DNA of 64,000 bases from Pseudomonas fluorescens. Its GTDB lineage: Bacteria > Pseudomonadota > Gammaproteobacteria > Pseudomonadales > Pseudomonadaceae. The stretch is from the NCBI RefSeq assembly GCF_001307155.1, contig NZ_CP012830.1:1853501-1917500 (forward strand), in the 5' to 3' direction. The position numbers were made by a program, and so were the translations under genes. Positions 27,912-38,388 of this stretch are shown here, one piece after another (position 1 is the stretch's first letter; each line of letters begins with the position of its first letter). The notes beneath the pieces are model-generated. The model saw nothing but the letters and a program-made list of their open reading frames with translations, ran no database searches and was not told the origin of the DNA.

Positions 27912-28828
27912 TCTTTACCCTCCATTTCCTTCGCCTGACTGCGGTTGAACAGGATGATCGGCACAATCAGGATCGCCAGCATCACCACCGCCAGGGCAGA
28001 CGCCACAGGCCAGTCACGGTTGTTGAAGAACTCTTGCCAGAGCACTTTACCGATCATCAGGGTTTCCGGACCGCCGAGCAGTTCCGGGATCACGAACTCA
28101 CCGACCACCGGGATGAACACCAGCATGCAGCCAGCGATGATGCCGTTTTTCGACAACGGAACGGTGATCTTCCAGAAGCTGTTGAAGGTACTCGAACCCA
28201 GGTCCGAAGCGGCTTCCAGCAAACTGTTGTCGTGCTTCACCAGGTTGGCGTACAGCGGCAGGATCATGAACGGCAGGTACGAATAGACCACGCCGATATA
28301 GACCGCCAGGTTGGTGTTGAGGATCTGCAGCGGCTCATTGATCCAGCCCATCGACATCAGGAAGCCGTTGAGCAGGCCGTTGTTGCTGAGAATGCCCATC
28401 CACGCATACACGCGGATCAGAATGGCGGTCCAGGTCGGCATCATGATCAGCAACACCAGCACCGTCTGTATCTCTTTGCGCGCACTGGCAATGGCGTAGG
28501 CCATCGGGTAGCCGATCAGCAGGCAAAGAATGGTGCTGAATAACGCCATTTTCAACGAGCCGAGGTAAGCGGCGATGTACAACTCGTCGCCGCCCAGCAT
28601 CGTGTAGTTGCCCAAGTTCAGCAGCAACTGGACCTTCTGATCGACGTAGCTGTAGATCTCGGTGTACGGCGGAATGGCCACGTCGGCTTCGGCGAAGCTG
28701 ATCTTCAGGACGATGAAGAACGGCAGCATGAAGAACATGAACAGCCAGAGGAACGGAACCCCGATGACCAGATGACGACCCGCGGGAATTATTCGACTGA
28801 GTCGGCGCGTGAGCTTTTGCGTGTTCAT
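27908..28828 (-). CDS. spuG: Polyamine ABC transporter permease (PotH/SpuG)
   Basis: 306 residues with six membrane helices and the EAA-type loop (LLEAASDLGSSTFNSFWKITVPLS). It pairs with SpuH in the inner membrane to import putrescine or spermidine. Overlaps spuF by 4 bp upstream and spuH by 4 bp downstream, so the three are a tight operon. Confidence 0.93.
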   Translation of the reverse strand: MNTQKLTRRLSRIIPAGRHLVIGVPFLWLFMFFMLPFFIVLKISFAEADVAIPPYTEIYSYVDQKVQLLLNLGNYTMLGGDELYIAAYLGSLKMALFSTILCLLIGYPMAYAIASARKEIQTVLVLLIMMPTWTAILIRVYAWMGILSNNGLLNGFLMSMGWINEPLQILNTNLAVYIGVVYSYLPFMILPLYANLVKHDNSLLEAASDLGSSTFNSFWKITVPLSKNGIIAGCMLVFIPVVGEFVIPELLGGPETLMIGKVLWQEFFNNRDWPVASALAVVMLAILIVPIILFNRSQAKEMEGKE

Positions 28829-29967
28829 GAGCGCAATACCACGCCGCTGTCATCTTCCCACCAGACGTAAACCTGATCGCCCCAGGTAGGGCGCTGGCCA
28901 CGACGCTCGGCGTTGGCCACGAACGACTGCACGATCTTGCCGCTCGGCAGTTCGACATAGAACACCGAGTGGCCACCGAGGTAGGCGATGTCGTGGACCT
29001 TGCCGCTCGACCAGTTGTGCTCGCAGGTCGGCATTTCTGCCGTCACCAGCAGTTTTTCCGGACGAATCGCGTAGGTCACCGACTTGTCTTGCACCGAGGT
29101 GCTGATGCCGTGGCCCACGTAGATGTTGCGGTCCAGGTCCTTGCAGGTAATCAGCGCATGGCCCTCGGCATCGTCCACCACTTCGCCTTCGAAGATGTTG
29201 ACGTTGCCAATGAACTCACAGACCAGGCGGCTGGTCGGGGTTTCGTAGATGTCGATCGGGCTACCGATCTGGGCGATCCAGCCCAGGTGCATGATCGCGA
29301 TGCGCTCGGCCATGGTCATGGCCTCTTCCTGGTCGTGGGTCACCATCACGCAGGTCACGCCGACGCGCTCGATGATTTCCACCAGTTCAAGCTGCATCTG
29401 CGAACGCAGTTTTTTGTCCAGCGCGCCCATCGGCTCGTCGAGCAGCAGCAGTTTCGGACGCTTGGCCAGTGAGCGAGCCAGCGCCACGCGCTGACGCTGA
29501 CCACCGGAGAGCTGGTGCGGCTTGCGCTTGGCGTACTGGCTCATCTGCACCAGCTTGAGCATTTCGGTCACACGGGCGTCGACTTCAGCCGACGGGATCT
29601 TGTCCTGCTTCAGGCCGAAAGCGATGTTCTGCGCCACGGTCATATGCGGGAACAACGCGTAGGACTGGAACATCATGTTGATCGGCCGCTCGTACGGCGG
29701 CATCTCGGTGATGTCTACGCCGTCGAGGAAAATGCGCCCCTCCGTAGGCCGTTCGAAACCTGCCAGCATGCGCAGCAAGGTCGATTTGCCCGATCCCGAA
29801 CCGCCGAGCAAGGCGAATATCTCGCCTTTCCTGATTTCCAGGGACACATCGTCCACGGCAATCGTCTCGTCGAACTTCTTCGTGACCCGGTCGATTTTGA
29901 CCAGCACCTGTTTCGGTGTCTGGTCGCCCTCGAGGGCTTTCTTATAGGCGCCGGAGGCAACTGCCAT
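28825..29967 (-). CDS. spuF: Polyamine ABC transporter ATPase (PotG/SpuF)
   Basis: 380 residues. Walker A GGSGSGKSTLL (about 55-65), Q-loop MFQSYALFPH, signature LSGGQRQRVALAR, Walker B LLLLDEPMGALD and H-loop VTHDQEEA, followed by a TOBE-like C-terminal domain (about 280-380). It energises SpuGH. GGGAG lies 8 bases before the ATG. Confidence 0.95.
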   Translation of the reverse strand: MAVASGAYKKALEGDQTPKQVLVKIDRVTKKFDETIAVDDVSLEIRKGEIFALLGGSGSGKSTLLRMLAGFERPTEGRIFLDGVDITEMPPYERPINMMFQSYALFPHMTVAQNIAFGLKQDKIPSAEVDARVTEMLKLVQMSQYAKRKPHQLSGGQRQRVALARSLAKRPKLLLLDEPMGALDKKLRSQMQLELVEIIERVGVTCVMVTHDQEEAMTMAERIAIMHLGWIAQIGSPIDIYETPTSRLVCEFIGNVNIFEGEVVDDAEGHALITCKDLDRNIYVGHGISTSVQDKSVTYAIRPEKLLVTAEMPTCEHNWSSGKVHDIAYLGGHSVFYVELPSGKIVQSFVANAERRGQRPTWGDQVYVWWEDDSGVVLRS

Positions 29968-30038
29968 TTACGAAACTCCCAACAAAATTTGCAGTTCACC
30001 CAATACAGGCAAACCTTGGATAGTCTGAGCCTTTGTCA

Positions 30039-31262
<1,224 letters not shown>

Positions 31263-31320
31263 TTATTCCTGCTGCCGCCGCCAGAGCGACGACGGCAACA
31301 GGTGATTGCTTCAAACCGGC

Positions 31321-32430
31321 TTATTTACCGGATTTGATCTTGGTCCAGCTGCGGGTCAGCTCACGCTGGGTAGCGGCTGGCAAATCGGCGATTGCATACA
31401 GCTTCGACTGCACATCGGCAGTCGGGTAGATGCCCGGATCCGAGGTGATGTCCTTGTTCACGTACTGAGTGGCTTCGGCGTTGCCGTTAGGGAAACGCAC
31501 GGCGTTGGTGATTTCAGCCATCACTTTCGGCTGCAACAGGTAGTTCATGAACTTGTAGGCACCCTCGACGTTTTCCGCATCTTTAGGGATAGCGACCATG
31601 TCGTAGAAGCTGCCGGCACCTTCTTTTGGAATGGCGTAGCTGACTTTCACCTTGTCACCGGCTTCGGCGGCACGGGTTTTGGCCTGCTGCACGTCACCCG
31701 AATAACCGACGGCTACGCAGATGTTGCCGTTGGCCAGGTCCGAGATGTACTTGGACGAGTGGAAGTAGGTGATCGAAGGACGAATCTTCAGGAACAGCTC
31801 TTCAGCCTTCTTCAGATCTTCCTTTTTCTGGCTGTCGGTTGGCAGGCCCAGGTAATGCAGGGCAACTGGCAGCATTTCGGTCGGCGAATCGAGGAAACTC
31901 ACGCCGCAGCTCTTGAGCTTGGCAATGTTCTCCGGCTTGAGCACGACATCCCAGGAATCGATTTTGTCGATGCCCAGCGCCGCTTTGACCTTCTCGGCGT
32001 TGTAACCGATACCGATCGAGCCCCACATGTAAGGGAAGGCATGTTTGTTGTCCGGGTCGCTGACAGAAACCGCCTTGAGCAGCGACTTGTTCAGGTTGCC
32101 GTAGTTGGTCAGCTTGGACTTGTCCAGCTCCTGGTAAACGCCGGCCTTGATCTGCTTGGCCAGGAAGTTGTTGGACGGTACAACCACGTCATAACCGGAC
32201 TTGCCGGCCAGCAACTTGGCCTCGAGGGTTTCGTTACTGTCGAACACATCGTAGACGACCTTGATCCCGGACTCTTTCTCAAAGTTCGCGATGGTGTCCG
32301 GTGCAATGTAGTCGGACCAGTTGTAAACGTGCAGGACTTTATCGTCGGCCTGGGCTGCCCCAGCCATCACGCCCATCAGGGACAAGGCGAGCAGTGTCTT
32401 GCCAGTTTTCTTCAAACCTAATGCCTTCAT
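31321..32430 (-). CDS. spuD: Putrescine-binding periplasmic protein (SpuD type)
   Basis: 369 residues. A signal peptide ([16 protein letters not shown]) precedes a PotF-like binding domain nearly parallel to SpuE ([52 protein letters not shown]). The pair arose by duplication. ATG 32430 has GGAG 9 bases upstream; the longer frame to 32547 lacks any site. Polyamine type is by analogy to P. aeruginosa. Confidence 0.92.
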   Translation of the reverse strand: MKALGLKKTGKTLLALSLMGVMAGAAQADDKVLHVYNWSDYIAPDTIANFEKESGIKVVYDVFDSNETLEAKLLAGKSGYDVVVPSNNFLAKQIKAGVYQELDKSKLTNYGNLNKSLLKAVSVSDPDNKHAFPYMWGSIGIGYNAEKVKAALGIDKIDSWDVVLKPENIAKLKSCGVSFLDSPTEMLPVALHYLGLPTDSQKKEDLKKAEELFLKIRPSITYFHSSKYISDLANGNICVAVGYSGDVQQAKTRAAEAGDKVKVSYAIPKEGAGSFYDMVAIPKDAENVEGAYKFMNYLLQPKVMAEITNAVRFPNGNAEATQYVNKDITSDPGIYPTADVQSKLYAIADLPAATQRELTRSWTKIKSGK

Positions 32431-32614
32431 GCGTAATGCTCCAATTATTCTTTTTAACCACATTTTTTTGTGAACCAAGATCCAGCGGCCGATTCCTTGG
32501 CAACTCAAACAGCGGATAGTCTGGCAAGTTACAAGGCAGGCTTTCAAGGAAAGACCCGTCCTTTGTGCGCCCTGAGCGAAGTGCCAGCCACGGACCTCGC
32601 TCAGAGCCTAGCAC

Positions 32615-33979
32615 TTAGCTTTGCAGCGCACTCAGGGTCAGGTCCAGGCACTTGCGCGCCTTGGTCACCAGTTCGTCGATCTCGGCCTTGGTGATGACCA
32701 GTGGCGGAGCGATGATCATGGTGTCGCCCACGGCGCGCATGATCAGCCCGTTGTCGAAGCAGAACTGCCGGCAGATCATGCCAACACCCTTGCCGACATA
32801 CCGCGCACGGGTCGCCTTGTCCTGAACCAGTTCGATAGCCCCCAACAGACCTACCCCACGAACTTCACCCACCAGAGGGTGATCGTTCAGTTCCCGTAGA
32901 CGCTTTTGCAAATAAGGTGCCGTTTCTGCACGAACGTGCTCGATAATTTTCTCTTCGCGCAGAATACGAATGTTTTCCAGTGCCACCGCAGCGGCGACCG
33001 GGTGCCCGGAATAGGTGAAACCGTGGTTGAAGTCGCCCCCTTCGTTCAGCACCTCGACCACTTCATCACGCACGATCAGGCCACCCATCGGGATGTAGCC
33101 GGACGTCAGGCCTTTGGCGATGGTCATCATGTCAGGCTTGAGGCCGTAGAAATCGCTGCCGAACCACTCGCCGGTACGGCCGAAACCACAGATCACCTCA
33201 TCCGCAACGAACAGGATGTCGTACTTGGCGAGGATTTCCTTGATGCGCGGCCAGTAGCTGTCTGGCGGAATGATCACGCCGCCGGCGCCCTGGATCGGCT
33301 CGGCTATGAACGCACCGACCGTGTCGACGCCGAGCTCGAGAATCTTTTCTTCCAACTGGTTGGCGGCCCAGATACCGAACTCTTCAGGGGTCATGTCGCC
33401 CCCTTCACCGAACCAGTACGGCTGCGGGATGTGAACGATGCCCGGGATCGGCAAGTCGCCCTGTTCGTGCATGTAAGTCATGCCGCCCAGGCTGGCGCCG
33501 GCCACGGTCGAGCCGTGGTAGCCGTTTATGCGGCTGATGATGACCTTCTTGTTCGGCTGGCCCTTGATCGCCCAATAGTGGCGGACCATACGCAGCATGG
33601 TGTCGTTGCCTTCGGAGCCGGAACCGGTGAAGAACACGTGGTTCATGCCTTCTGGCGCGATGTCCGAAATGGCCTTGGCCAGCTCCAGCACCGGCGGGTG
33701 GGCGGTCTGGAAGAACAGGTTGTAATAAGGCAGCTCGCGCATCTGTTTGCTGGCGGCATCGGCCAGCTCATCGCGACCGTAACCGATGGCCACGCACCAC
33801 AGGCCGGCCATGCCGTCGAGGATCTTGTTACCTTCGCTGTCCCAGAGGTAAACGCCCTTAGCGTTGGTGATGATCCGCGGACCTTTCTCTTTCAGCTGCT
33901 TGAAGTCGCTGAAAGGCGCCAGGTGATGTTCGCTGCTCAGGGTTTGCCACTCACGGGTTTGCGGGTTCTTGCTGGTCAT
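32615..33979 (-). CDS. spuC: Polyamine:pyruvate aminotransferase
   Basis: 454 residues, a class III PLP aminotransferase. The Schiff-base lysine is in [15 protein letters not shown], with PLP phosphate contacts in [10 protein letters not shown] and [14 protein letters not shown]. In Pseudomonas SpuC transfers the amino group of putrescine, cadaverine or spermidine to pyruvate. AAGGAG is 6 bases before the ATG. Part of the spu locus between spuB and spuD. Confidence 0.95.
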   Translation of the reverse strand: MTSKNPQTREWQTLSSEHHLAPFSDFKQLKEKGPRIITNAKGVYLWDSEGNKILDGMAGLWCVAIGYGRDELADAASKQMRELPYYNLFFQTAHPPVLELAKAISDIAPEGMNHVFFTGSGSEGNDTMLRMVRHYWAIKGQPNKKVIISRINGYHGSTVAGASLGGMTYMHEQGDLPIPGIVHIPQPYWFGEGGDMTPEEFGIWAANQLEEKILELGVDTVGAFIAEPIQGAGGVIIPPDSYWPRIKEILAKYDILFVADEVICGFGRTGEWFGSDFYGLKPDMMTIAKGLTSGYIPMGGLIVRDEVVEVLNEGGDFNHGFTYSGHPVAAAVALENIRILREEKIIEHVRAETAPYLQKRLRELNDHPLVGEVRGVGLLGAIELVQDKATRARYVGKGVGMICRQFCFDNGLIMRAVGDTMIIAPPLVITKAEIDELVTKARKCLDLTLSALQS

Positions 33980-34032
33980 AAAGCTCTCCTTATAGGGTGA
34001 GAGTGCGGCTTTTCAGGGCCGCACCCGGCGCA

Positions 34033-35391
34033 TCAGACGGCGAACAACAGGAACTCCCGCTCCCACGAACTGATCACGCGCTTGAAGTTTTCATGCTCGG
34101 CCCGCTTGACCGCGACGTAGCCAGTGATGAATTTTTTGCCCAGATACTTCTCGATGGTCGCGCTGTGTTCCATGCGTTCCAGTGCGTCTTCGATGGTCAG
34201 CGGCAGACGCAGATTGCGTCGCTCGTAACCCCGTCCAACCACGGGTGCGCTCGGGTTGATGCCTTCCACCATGCCGATGTAACCGCAGAGCAGGCTCGCG
34301 GCGATCGCCAGGTAAGGGTTGGCATCGGCGCCCGGCAGGCGGTTTTCCACCCGACGGTTTTGCGGGCCTGCGTCCGGGACTCGCAGGCCGACGGTGCGGT
34401 TCTCTTCGCCCCACTCCACGTTCACCGGCGCCGAGGTATCCGGCAGGAAGCGGCGGAACGAGTTGACGTTGGGTGCGAACAGCGGCAACAGCTCGGGGAT
34501 GAACTTCTGCAAGCCACCGATGTGGTGCAGGAACAGCTCGCTCATCGTCCCGTCTTCGTTGGAGAAGACATTCTTGCCGGTTTCGATGTCGATGATGCTC
34601 TGGTGCAGGTGCATCGCACTGCCCGGCTCGCCGGTCATCGGCTTGGCCATGAAGGTCGCGGCCACGTCGTGCTTGAGCGCCGCTTCGCGCATGGTGCGCT
34701 TGAACACCAGGATCTGGTCGGCCAGGGACAGCGCGTCGCCGTGACGGAAGTTGATCTCCATCTGCGCCGTGCCGTCCTCGTGGATCAGCGTGTCCAGATC
34801 CAGCTCTTGCAGTTCGCACCAGTCGTAGACGTCTTCGAACAGCGGGTCGAATTCGTTGGCCGCCTCAATAGAGAACGACTGACGACCGGTTTCCGGGCGA
34901 CCGGAGCGGCCAATCGGCGGCTGCAACGGGAAGTCCGGGTCTTCGCAACGCTTGGTCAGGTAGAACTCCATCTCCGGCGCCACGATCGGCTGCCAGCCCT
35001 TGTCGGAATAGAGCTTCAGGACTTTCTTGAGCACGTTGCGCGGCGACAGCTCGATCGGGTTGCCCTGCTTGTCGTAGGTGTCGTGAATCACCTGCGCGGT
35101 CGGCTCGATGGCCCACGGCACGAGGAATACCGCGTTCGAGTCTGGACGGCAGATCATGTCGATGTCGGCCGGGTCGAGCAGTTCGTAATAGATGTCATCT
35201 TCGACGTAGTCACCCGTCACTGTCTGTAACAGCACACTCTCGGGCAGGCGCATGCCTTTTTCGGCAATGAACTTGTTGGTCGGCGAAATCTTGCCACGGG
35301 TGATCCCGGTCAGATCGCCAATCATGCATTCGACTTCTGTGATCTTGTGGTCTTTCAACCAATCGGTGAGCTGGTCGAGGTTGTTACTCAT
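34033..35391 (-). CDS. spuB: Glutamate-polyamine ligase (gamma-glutamylputrescine synthetase type)
   Basis: 452 residues, glutamine-synthetase fold. Catalytic-domain motifs include EMEFYL, the ATP/glutamate segment MHLHQSIID and the RVEN-L region (NRRVENRLPGADANPYL). These short GS-like enzymes lack the adenylylation tyrosine loop and gamma-glutamylate polyamines as the first step of catabolism. Downstream of the truncated spuA and upstream of spuC. A second paralogue (spuI) lies at 36059. Confidence 0.92.
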   Translation of the reverse strand: MSNNLDQLTDWLKDHKITEVECMIGDLTGITRGKISPTNKFIAEKGMRLPESVLLQTVTGDYVEDDIYYELLDPADIDMICRPDSNAVFLVPWAIEPTAQVIHDTYDKQGNPIELSPRNVLKKVLKLYSDKGWQPIVAPEMEFYLTKRCEDPDFPLQPPIGRSGRPETGRQSFSIEAANEFDPLFEDVYDWCELQELDLDTLIHEDGTAQMEINFRHGDALSLADQILVFKRTMREAALKHDVAATFMAKPMTGEPGSAMHLHQSIIDIETGKNVFSNEDGTMSELFLHHIGGLQKFIPELLPLFAPNVNSFRRFLPDTSAPVNVEWGEENRTVGLRVPDAGPQNRRVENRLPGADANPYLAIAASLLCGYIGMVEGINPSAPVVGRGYERRNLRLPLTIEDALERMEHSATIEKYLGKKFITGYVAVKRAEHENFKRVISSWEREFLLFAV

Positions 35392-35412
35392 AAATGCCTC
35401 TGGGCTGAGTGT

Positions 35413-35434
35413 CCTGACGTCTTTAAACGTCAGG
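35413..35434. promoter_or_regulatory. Inverted repeat between spuA remnant and spuB
   Basis: CCTGACGT-CTTTAA-ACGTCAGG, a perfect 8-bp-arm dyad. No T-run follows on either strand, so it could be an operator or a processing hairpin rather than a terminator. It overlaps the end of the spuA remnant. Confidence 0.45.
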
Positions 35435-35780
35435 CGTTGTTTGACGCATCCGCGTCGCGTTGTACTGCACGCTTGCCGGCGCGTATCAACGAAAGGGTAG
35501 TGGCGTCGCGTGCAGGATCATGAGCAGTTCCAGGCACACTCGCAGGACCGCTATAGTGAAAAGGTTCTACAGTAGAAGAAGAGCCGGTAAACAGGATGCC
35601 ATCCAGACCGTCAATAATATCGGTCGGATCGAGCAGTTCCGCCAGTGACGCAAGTATCGACGGCAGGCCCTTGGCAACGGTGGCCGCTGCGCGGACGTAC
35701 TTATCGCAGGTGATGTGATAAGCATGCAAACCGATCTGTCTTGAGCAGTCGGTGACGCCGATTAACGGCAGGCGAGACAT
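35430..35780 (-). pseudogene. spuA: Truncated spuA (gamma-glutamyl-GABA hydrolase), catalytic part missing
   Basis: 116 residues. Residues 1-98 match the start of class I amidotransferase-type PuuD/SpuA proteins (MSRLPLIGVTDCSRQIG, GLDGILFTGSSSTVEP, HDPARDATTLSLIRA). After that the sequence diverges (GKRAVQRDADASNNA) and stops. Family members are about 250 residues; the missing part contains the nucleophile Cys (GICRG) and the His-Glu pair. The frame is open and the start intact, so this looks like a 3' deletion of about 400 bp. The remnant cannot hydrolyse gamma-glutamyl-GABA. Confidence 0.82.
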
Positions 35781-35923
35781 GAAGCACCCCGGTATTATTG
35801 CTGTTATGGGTTTGATTTGAGCTTAGCGTTGTTCATTTTTTTACACAACACCCCCGTAAAAAATACAACACGCCCCGCTCAAGGCTGCGGCCGCCAAAGA
35901 CTCCGAAGGCATAAAAGTGCCCC

Positions 35924-35958
35924 AAAGCGCCTCAAAAATGCCCTTCGAGCGCTTTTTT
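35924..35958 (+). terminator. Terminator-like hairpin upstream of spuI
   Basis: AAAGCGC(C)TC ... GAGCGCTTTTTT, with one bulged base and a 13-base loop, followed by six T. It lies 100 bp before the spuI start in the divergent spuA/spuI gap. It may be an attenuator of a long spuI leader or the end of an unseen short transcript. Confidence 0.5.
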
Positions 35959-36058
35959 AGGGCAAAAAAGGCCTCGCTTGACTTCGGCATGCCGTTCGGG
36001 TTGACTGGAATCCGAAAAGATCAATGATTGATATTTTTAACAACAAAGGTGTTGCATC

Positions 36059-37435
36059 ATGTCGGTACCCCCGCGTGCCGTTCAGCTCAACGAAGCGAAC
36101 GCGTTCCTTAAGGAACATCCTGAGGTTCTGTACGTTGACCTTCTGATTGCGGATATGAATGGTGTGGTGCGCGGCAAGCGCATCGAACGCACCAGCCTCC
36201 ACAAGGTTTACGAGAAAGGCATCAACCTGCCGGCCTCTCTATTTGCTCTGGATATCAATGGCTCGACGGTGGAAAGCACCGGCCTGGGCCTGGACATCGG
36301 TGATGCTGACCGAATCTGCTATCCAATCCCCAATACCCTGTGCAATGAACCCTGGCAGAAGCGCCCGACCGCGCAACTGTTGATGACCATGCACGAACTC
36401 GAAGGCGAGCCGTTCTTCGCCGACCCGCGTGAAGTGCTGGCCAATGTGGTGCGCAAGTTCGACGACATGGGCCTGACCATCTGCGCCGCGTTCGAGCTTG
36501 AGTTCTACCTGATCGACCAGGAGAACGTGAATGGCCGGCCGCAACCTCCACGCTCGCCGGTGTCTGGCAAACGTCCACACTCGACCCAGGTTTACCTGAT
36601 CGACGACCTCGACGAATACGTCGACTGCCTCCAGGACATCCTGGAAGGTGCGAAAGAGCAAGGCATCCCTGCCGACGCGATCGTCAAGGAAAGTGCTCCG
36701 GCGCAGTTCGAAGTGAACCTGCACCACGTTGCCGACCCGATCAAGGCCTGCGACTACGCGGTACTGCTCAAGCGTCTGATCAAAAACATCGCCTACGACC
36801 ATGAGATGGACACCACCTTCATGGCCAAGCCTTACCCAGGCCAGGCGGGTAACGGTCTGCACGTCCACATCTCGATCCTTGATAAAGACGGCAAGAATAT
36901 TTTTGCCAGTGAGGATCCCGAGCAGAACGCCGCACTGCGTCACGCGATCGGCGGTGTGCTCGAGACCCTACCGGCGCAGATGGCTTTCCTCTGCCCGAAC
37001 GTCAACTCGTACCGTCGTTTCGGCGCACAGTTCTACGTGCCGAACTCCCCGTGCTGGGGCCTGGACAACCGGACGGTGGCGATTCGCGTACCGACCGGCT
37101 CTGCCGATGCCGTACGTATCGAACACCGCGTTGCTGGCGCCGATGCCAACCCGTACTTGCTGATGGCTTCGGTCCTGGCAGGCGTGCATCACGGCCTGAC
37201 CAACAAGATCGAGCCGGGCGCGCCCGTCGAAGGCAACAGCTACGAGCAGAACGAGCAAAGCCTGCCGAACAACCTGCGTGATGCACTGCGCGAGCTGGAC
37301 GACAGCGAAGTCATGGCCAAGTACATCGATCCGAAATACATCGACATTTTTGTCGCCTGTAAAGAGAGCGAGCTGGAGGAGTTCGAACACTCCATCTCCG
37401 ACCTCGAGTACAACTGGTACCTGCACACCGTGTAA
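36059..37435 (+). CDS. spuI: Gamma-glutamylpolyamine synthetase (SpuI/PuuA type)
   Basis: 458 residues, glutamine-synthetase fold: MNGVVRGKRIER near the N-terminus, the acidic metal motif FELEFYL, GNGLHVHISIL (ATP region) and the Arg segment RIEHRVAGADANPYL. It ligates glutamate to putrescine or a related amine. It is divergent from spuA/spuB and has its own terminator. Two GS-like paralogues in one locus usually differ in amine preference; the sequence alone does not tell which prefers which. Confidence 0.92.
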   Translation: MSVPPRAVQLNEANAFLKEHPEVLYVDLLIADMNGVVRGKRIERTSLHKVYEKGINLPASLFALDINGSTVESTGLGLDIGDADRICYPIPNTLCNEPWQKRPTAQLLMTMHELEGEPFFADPREVLANVVRKFDDMGLTICAAFELEFYLIDQENVNGRPQPPRSPVSGKRPHSTQVYLIDDLDEYVDCLQDILEGAKEQGIPADAIVKESAPAQFEVNLHHVADPIKACDYAVLLKRLIKNIAYDHEMDTTFMAKPYPGQAGNGLHVHISILDKDGKNIFASEDPEQNAALRHAIGGVLETLPAQMAFLCPNVNSYRRFGAQFYVPNSPCWGLDNRTVAIRVPTGSADAVRIEHRVAGADANPYLLMASVLAGVHHGLTNKIEPGAPVEGNSYEQNEQSLPNNLRDALRELDDSEVMAKYIDPKYIDIFVACKESELEEFEHSISDLEYNWYLHTV

Positions 37436-37445
37436 GCGGCTGTAG

Positions 37446-37489
37446 CAAAAAAACAACGCCGTTGGCTTCATCGCCAACGGCGTTTTTTA
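37446..37489 (+). terminator. spuI intrinsic terminator
   Basis: AACGCCGTTGGC-TTCATC-GCCAACGGCGTT stem with flanking A- and T-runs, about 10 bp after the stop. Confidence 0.93.
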
Positions 37490-37509
37490 TGGGTATCAAC
37501 ACCGAACCT

Positions 37510-37642
37510 TGTGGCGAGGGGGCTTGCCCCCGCTGGAGTGCGCAGCACTCCCAAACCCAGCGAACGCGGTGTGTCCGATGCCATGGGATCGCATGTTTTG
37601 GGGCTGCTTCGCAACCCAACGGGGGCAAGCCCCCTCGCCACA
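37510..37642. repeat. REPIN between spuI and the TetR gene
   Basis: TGTGGCGAGGGGGCTTGCCCCCGCTGGAG at the left and GGGGGCAAGCCCCCTCGCCACA at the right. Its centre repeats GCATGTTTTGGGG, which is similar to the centres of the REPINs at 13857 and 26808. Confidence 0.85.
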
Positions 37643-37700
37643 GGGTATGGATCATCTCTGCGCTCTGCGTACAATGCCCGCTGCCCTGCAGGAGACTTCA

Positions 37701-38339
37701 ATGACCCGCCCCGCCCCCCTTCGCAAACCCCGCGCACGCAGCCAGGCCCGGATCGACTCGATACTCGACGCCGCCCGCACGCTGCTTGCCGCCGAGGGCG
37801 TGGCCAGCCTGTCGATCTACAGCGTGGCCGAGCGCGCCGAGATCCCGCCGTCATCGGTCTACCACTTCTTCGCCAGCGTCCCGGCCCTGCTCGAAGCCCT
37901 GACTGCCGACGTCCACAGCGCCTTTCGTGCGTGCCTGCAAGAACCGATCGACGTCGACTCGCTGAATGGCTGGCGTGATCTGTCACGACTGGTCGAGCAA
38001 CGCATGCTCGCCATCTACGACGAAGACGCCGCCGCCCGGCAACTGATCCTCGCTCAACACGGCCTCACCGAAGTCACCCAGGCCGACCGCCAGCACGACA
38101 TCGAACTCGGCGACCTGATGCACAAACTCTTCGATCAGCATTTCGAACTGCCGACGCTGCCCAAGGATGTCGATGTGTTTGCCCTGGCCATGGAACTGGG
38201 CGACCGAGTCTACGCGCGCTCAGTGCAACAACACGGGCAGATCACCCCACGCATGGCCGAGGAAGGCATGCGGGTGTTTGATGCTTATCTGGGGCTGTAT
38301 CTGCCGCCGTATTTGCCCAAGCGACCTGCCGCATTCTGA
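37701..38339 (+). CDS. TetR-family regulator (possible AguR orthologue)
   Basis: 212 residues. An N-terminal TetR helix-turn-helix (RIDSILDAARTLLAAEGVASLS, SVAERAEIPPSSVYHFFASVPALLEALT) precedes a ligand-binding domain. Its place next to the spu genes matches the agmatine regulator aguR in P. aeruginosa, but no aguBA genes are present here, so the effector is open. GGAG lies 6 bases before ATG 37701. It is the last core gene before the AT-rich accessory cluster. Confidence 0.85.
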   Translation: MTRPAPLRKPRARSQARIDSILDAARTLLAAEGVASLSIYSVAERAEIPPSSVYHFFASVPALLEALTADVHSAFRACLQEPIDVDSLNGWRDLSRLVEQRMLAIYDEDAAARQLILAQHGLTEVTQADRQHDIELGDLMHKLFDQHFELPTLPKDVDVFALAMELGDRVYARSVQQHGQITPRMAEEGMRVFDAYLGLYLPPYLPKRPAAF

Positions 38340-38388
38340 TTTTTCAGAGATAAGCCTGACGAAATCGTTTCGAGCGCTGACAGTCGAT

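Noticed and set aside
36059..37435. Housekeeping glutamine synthetase (GlnA) for the gene at 36059
   Set aside because: It lacks the adenylylation loop and lies in the polyamine locus, so the gamma-glutamylpolyamine synthetase call is better.
37509..37700. Longer start of the TetR gene inside the REPIN
   Set aside because: The extension encodes repeat sequence; ATG 37701 has its own ribosome binding site.
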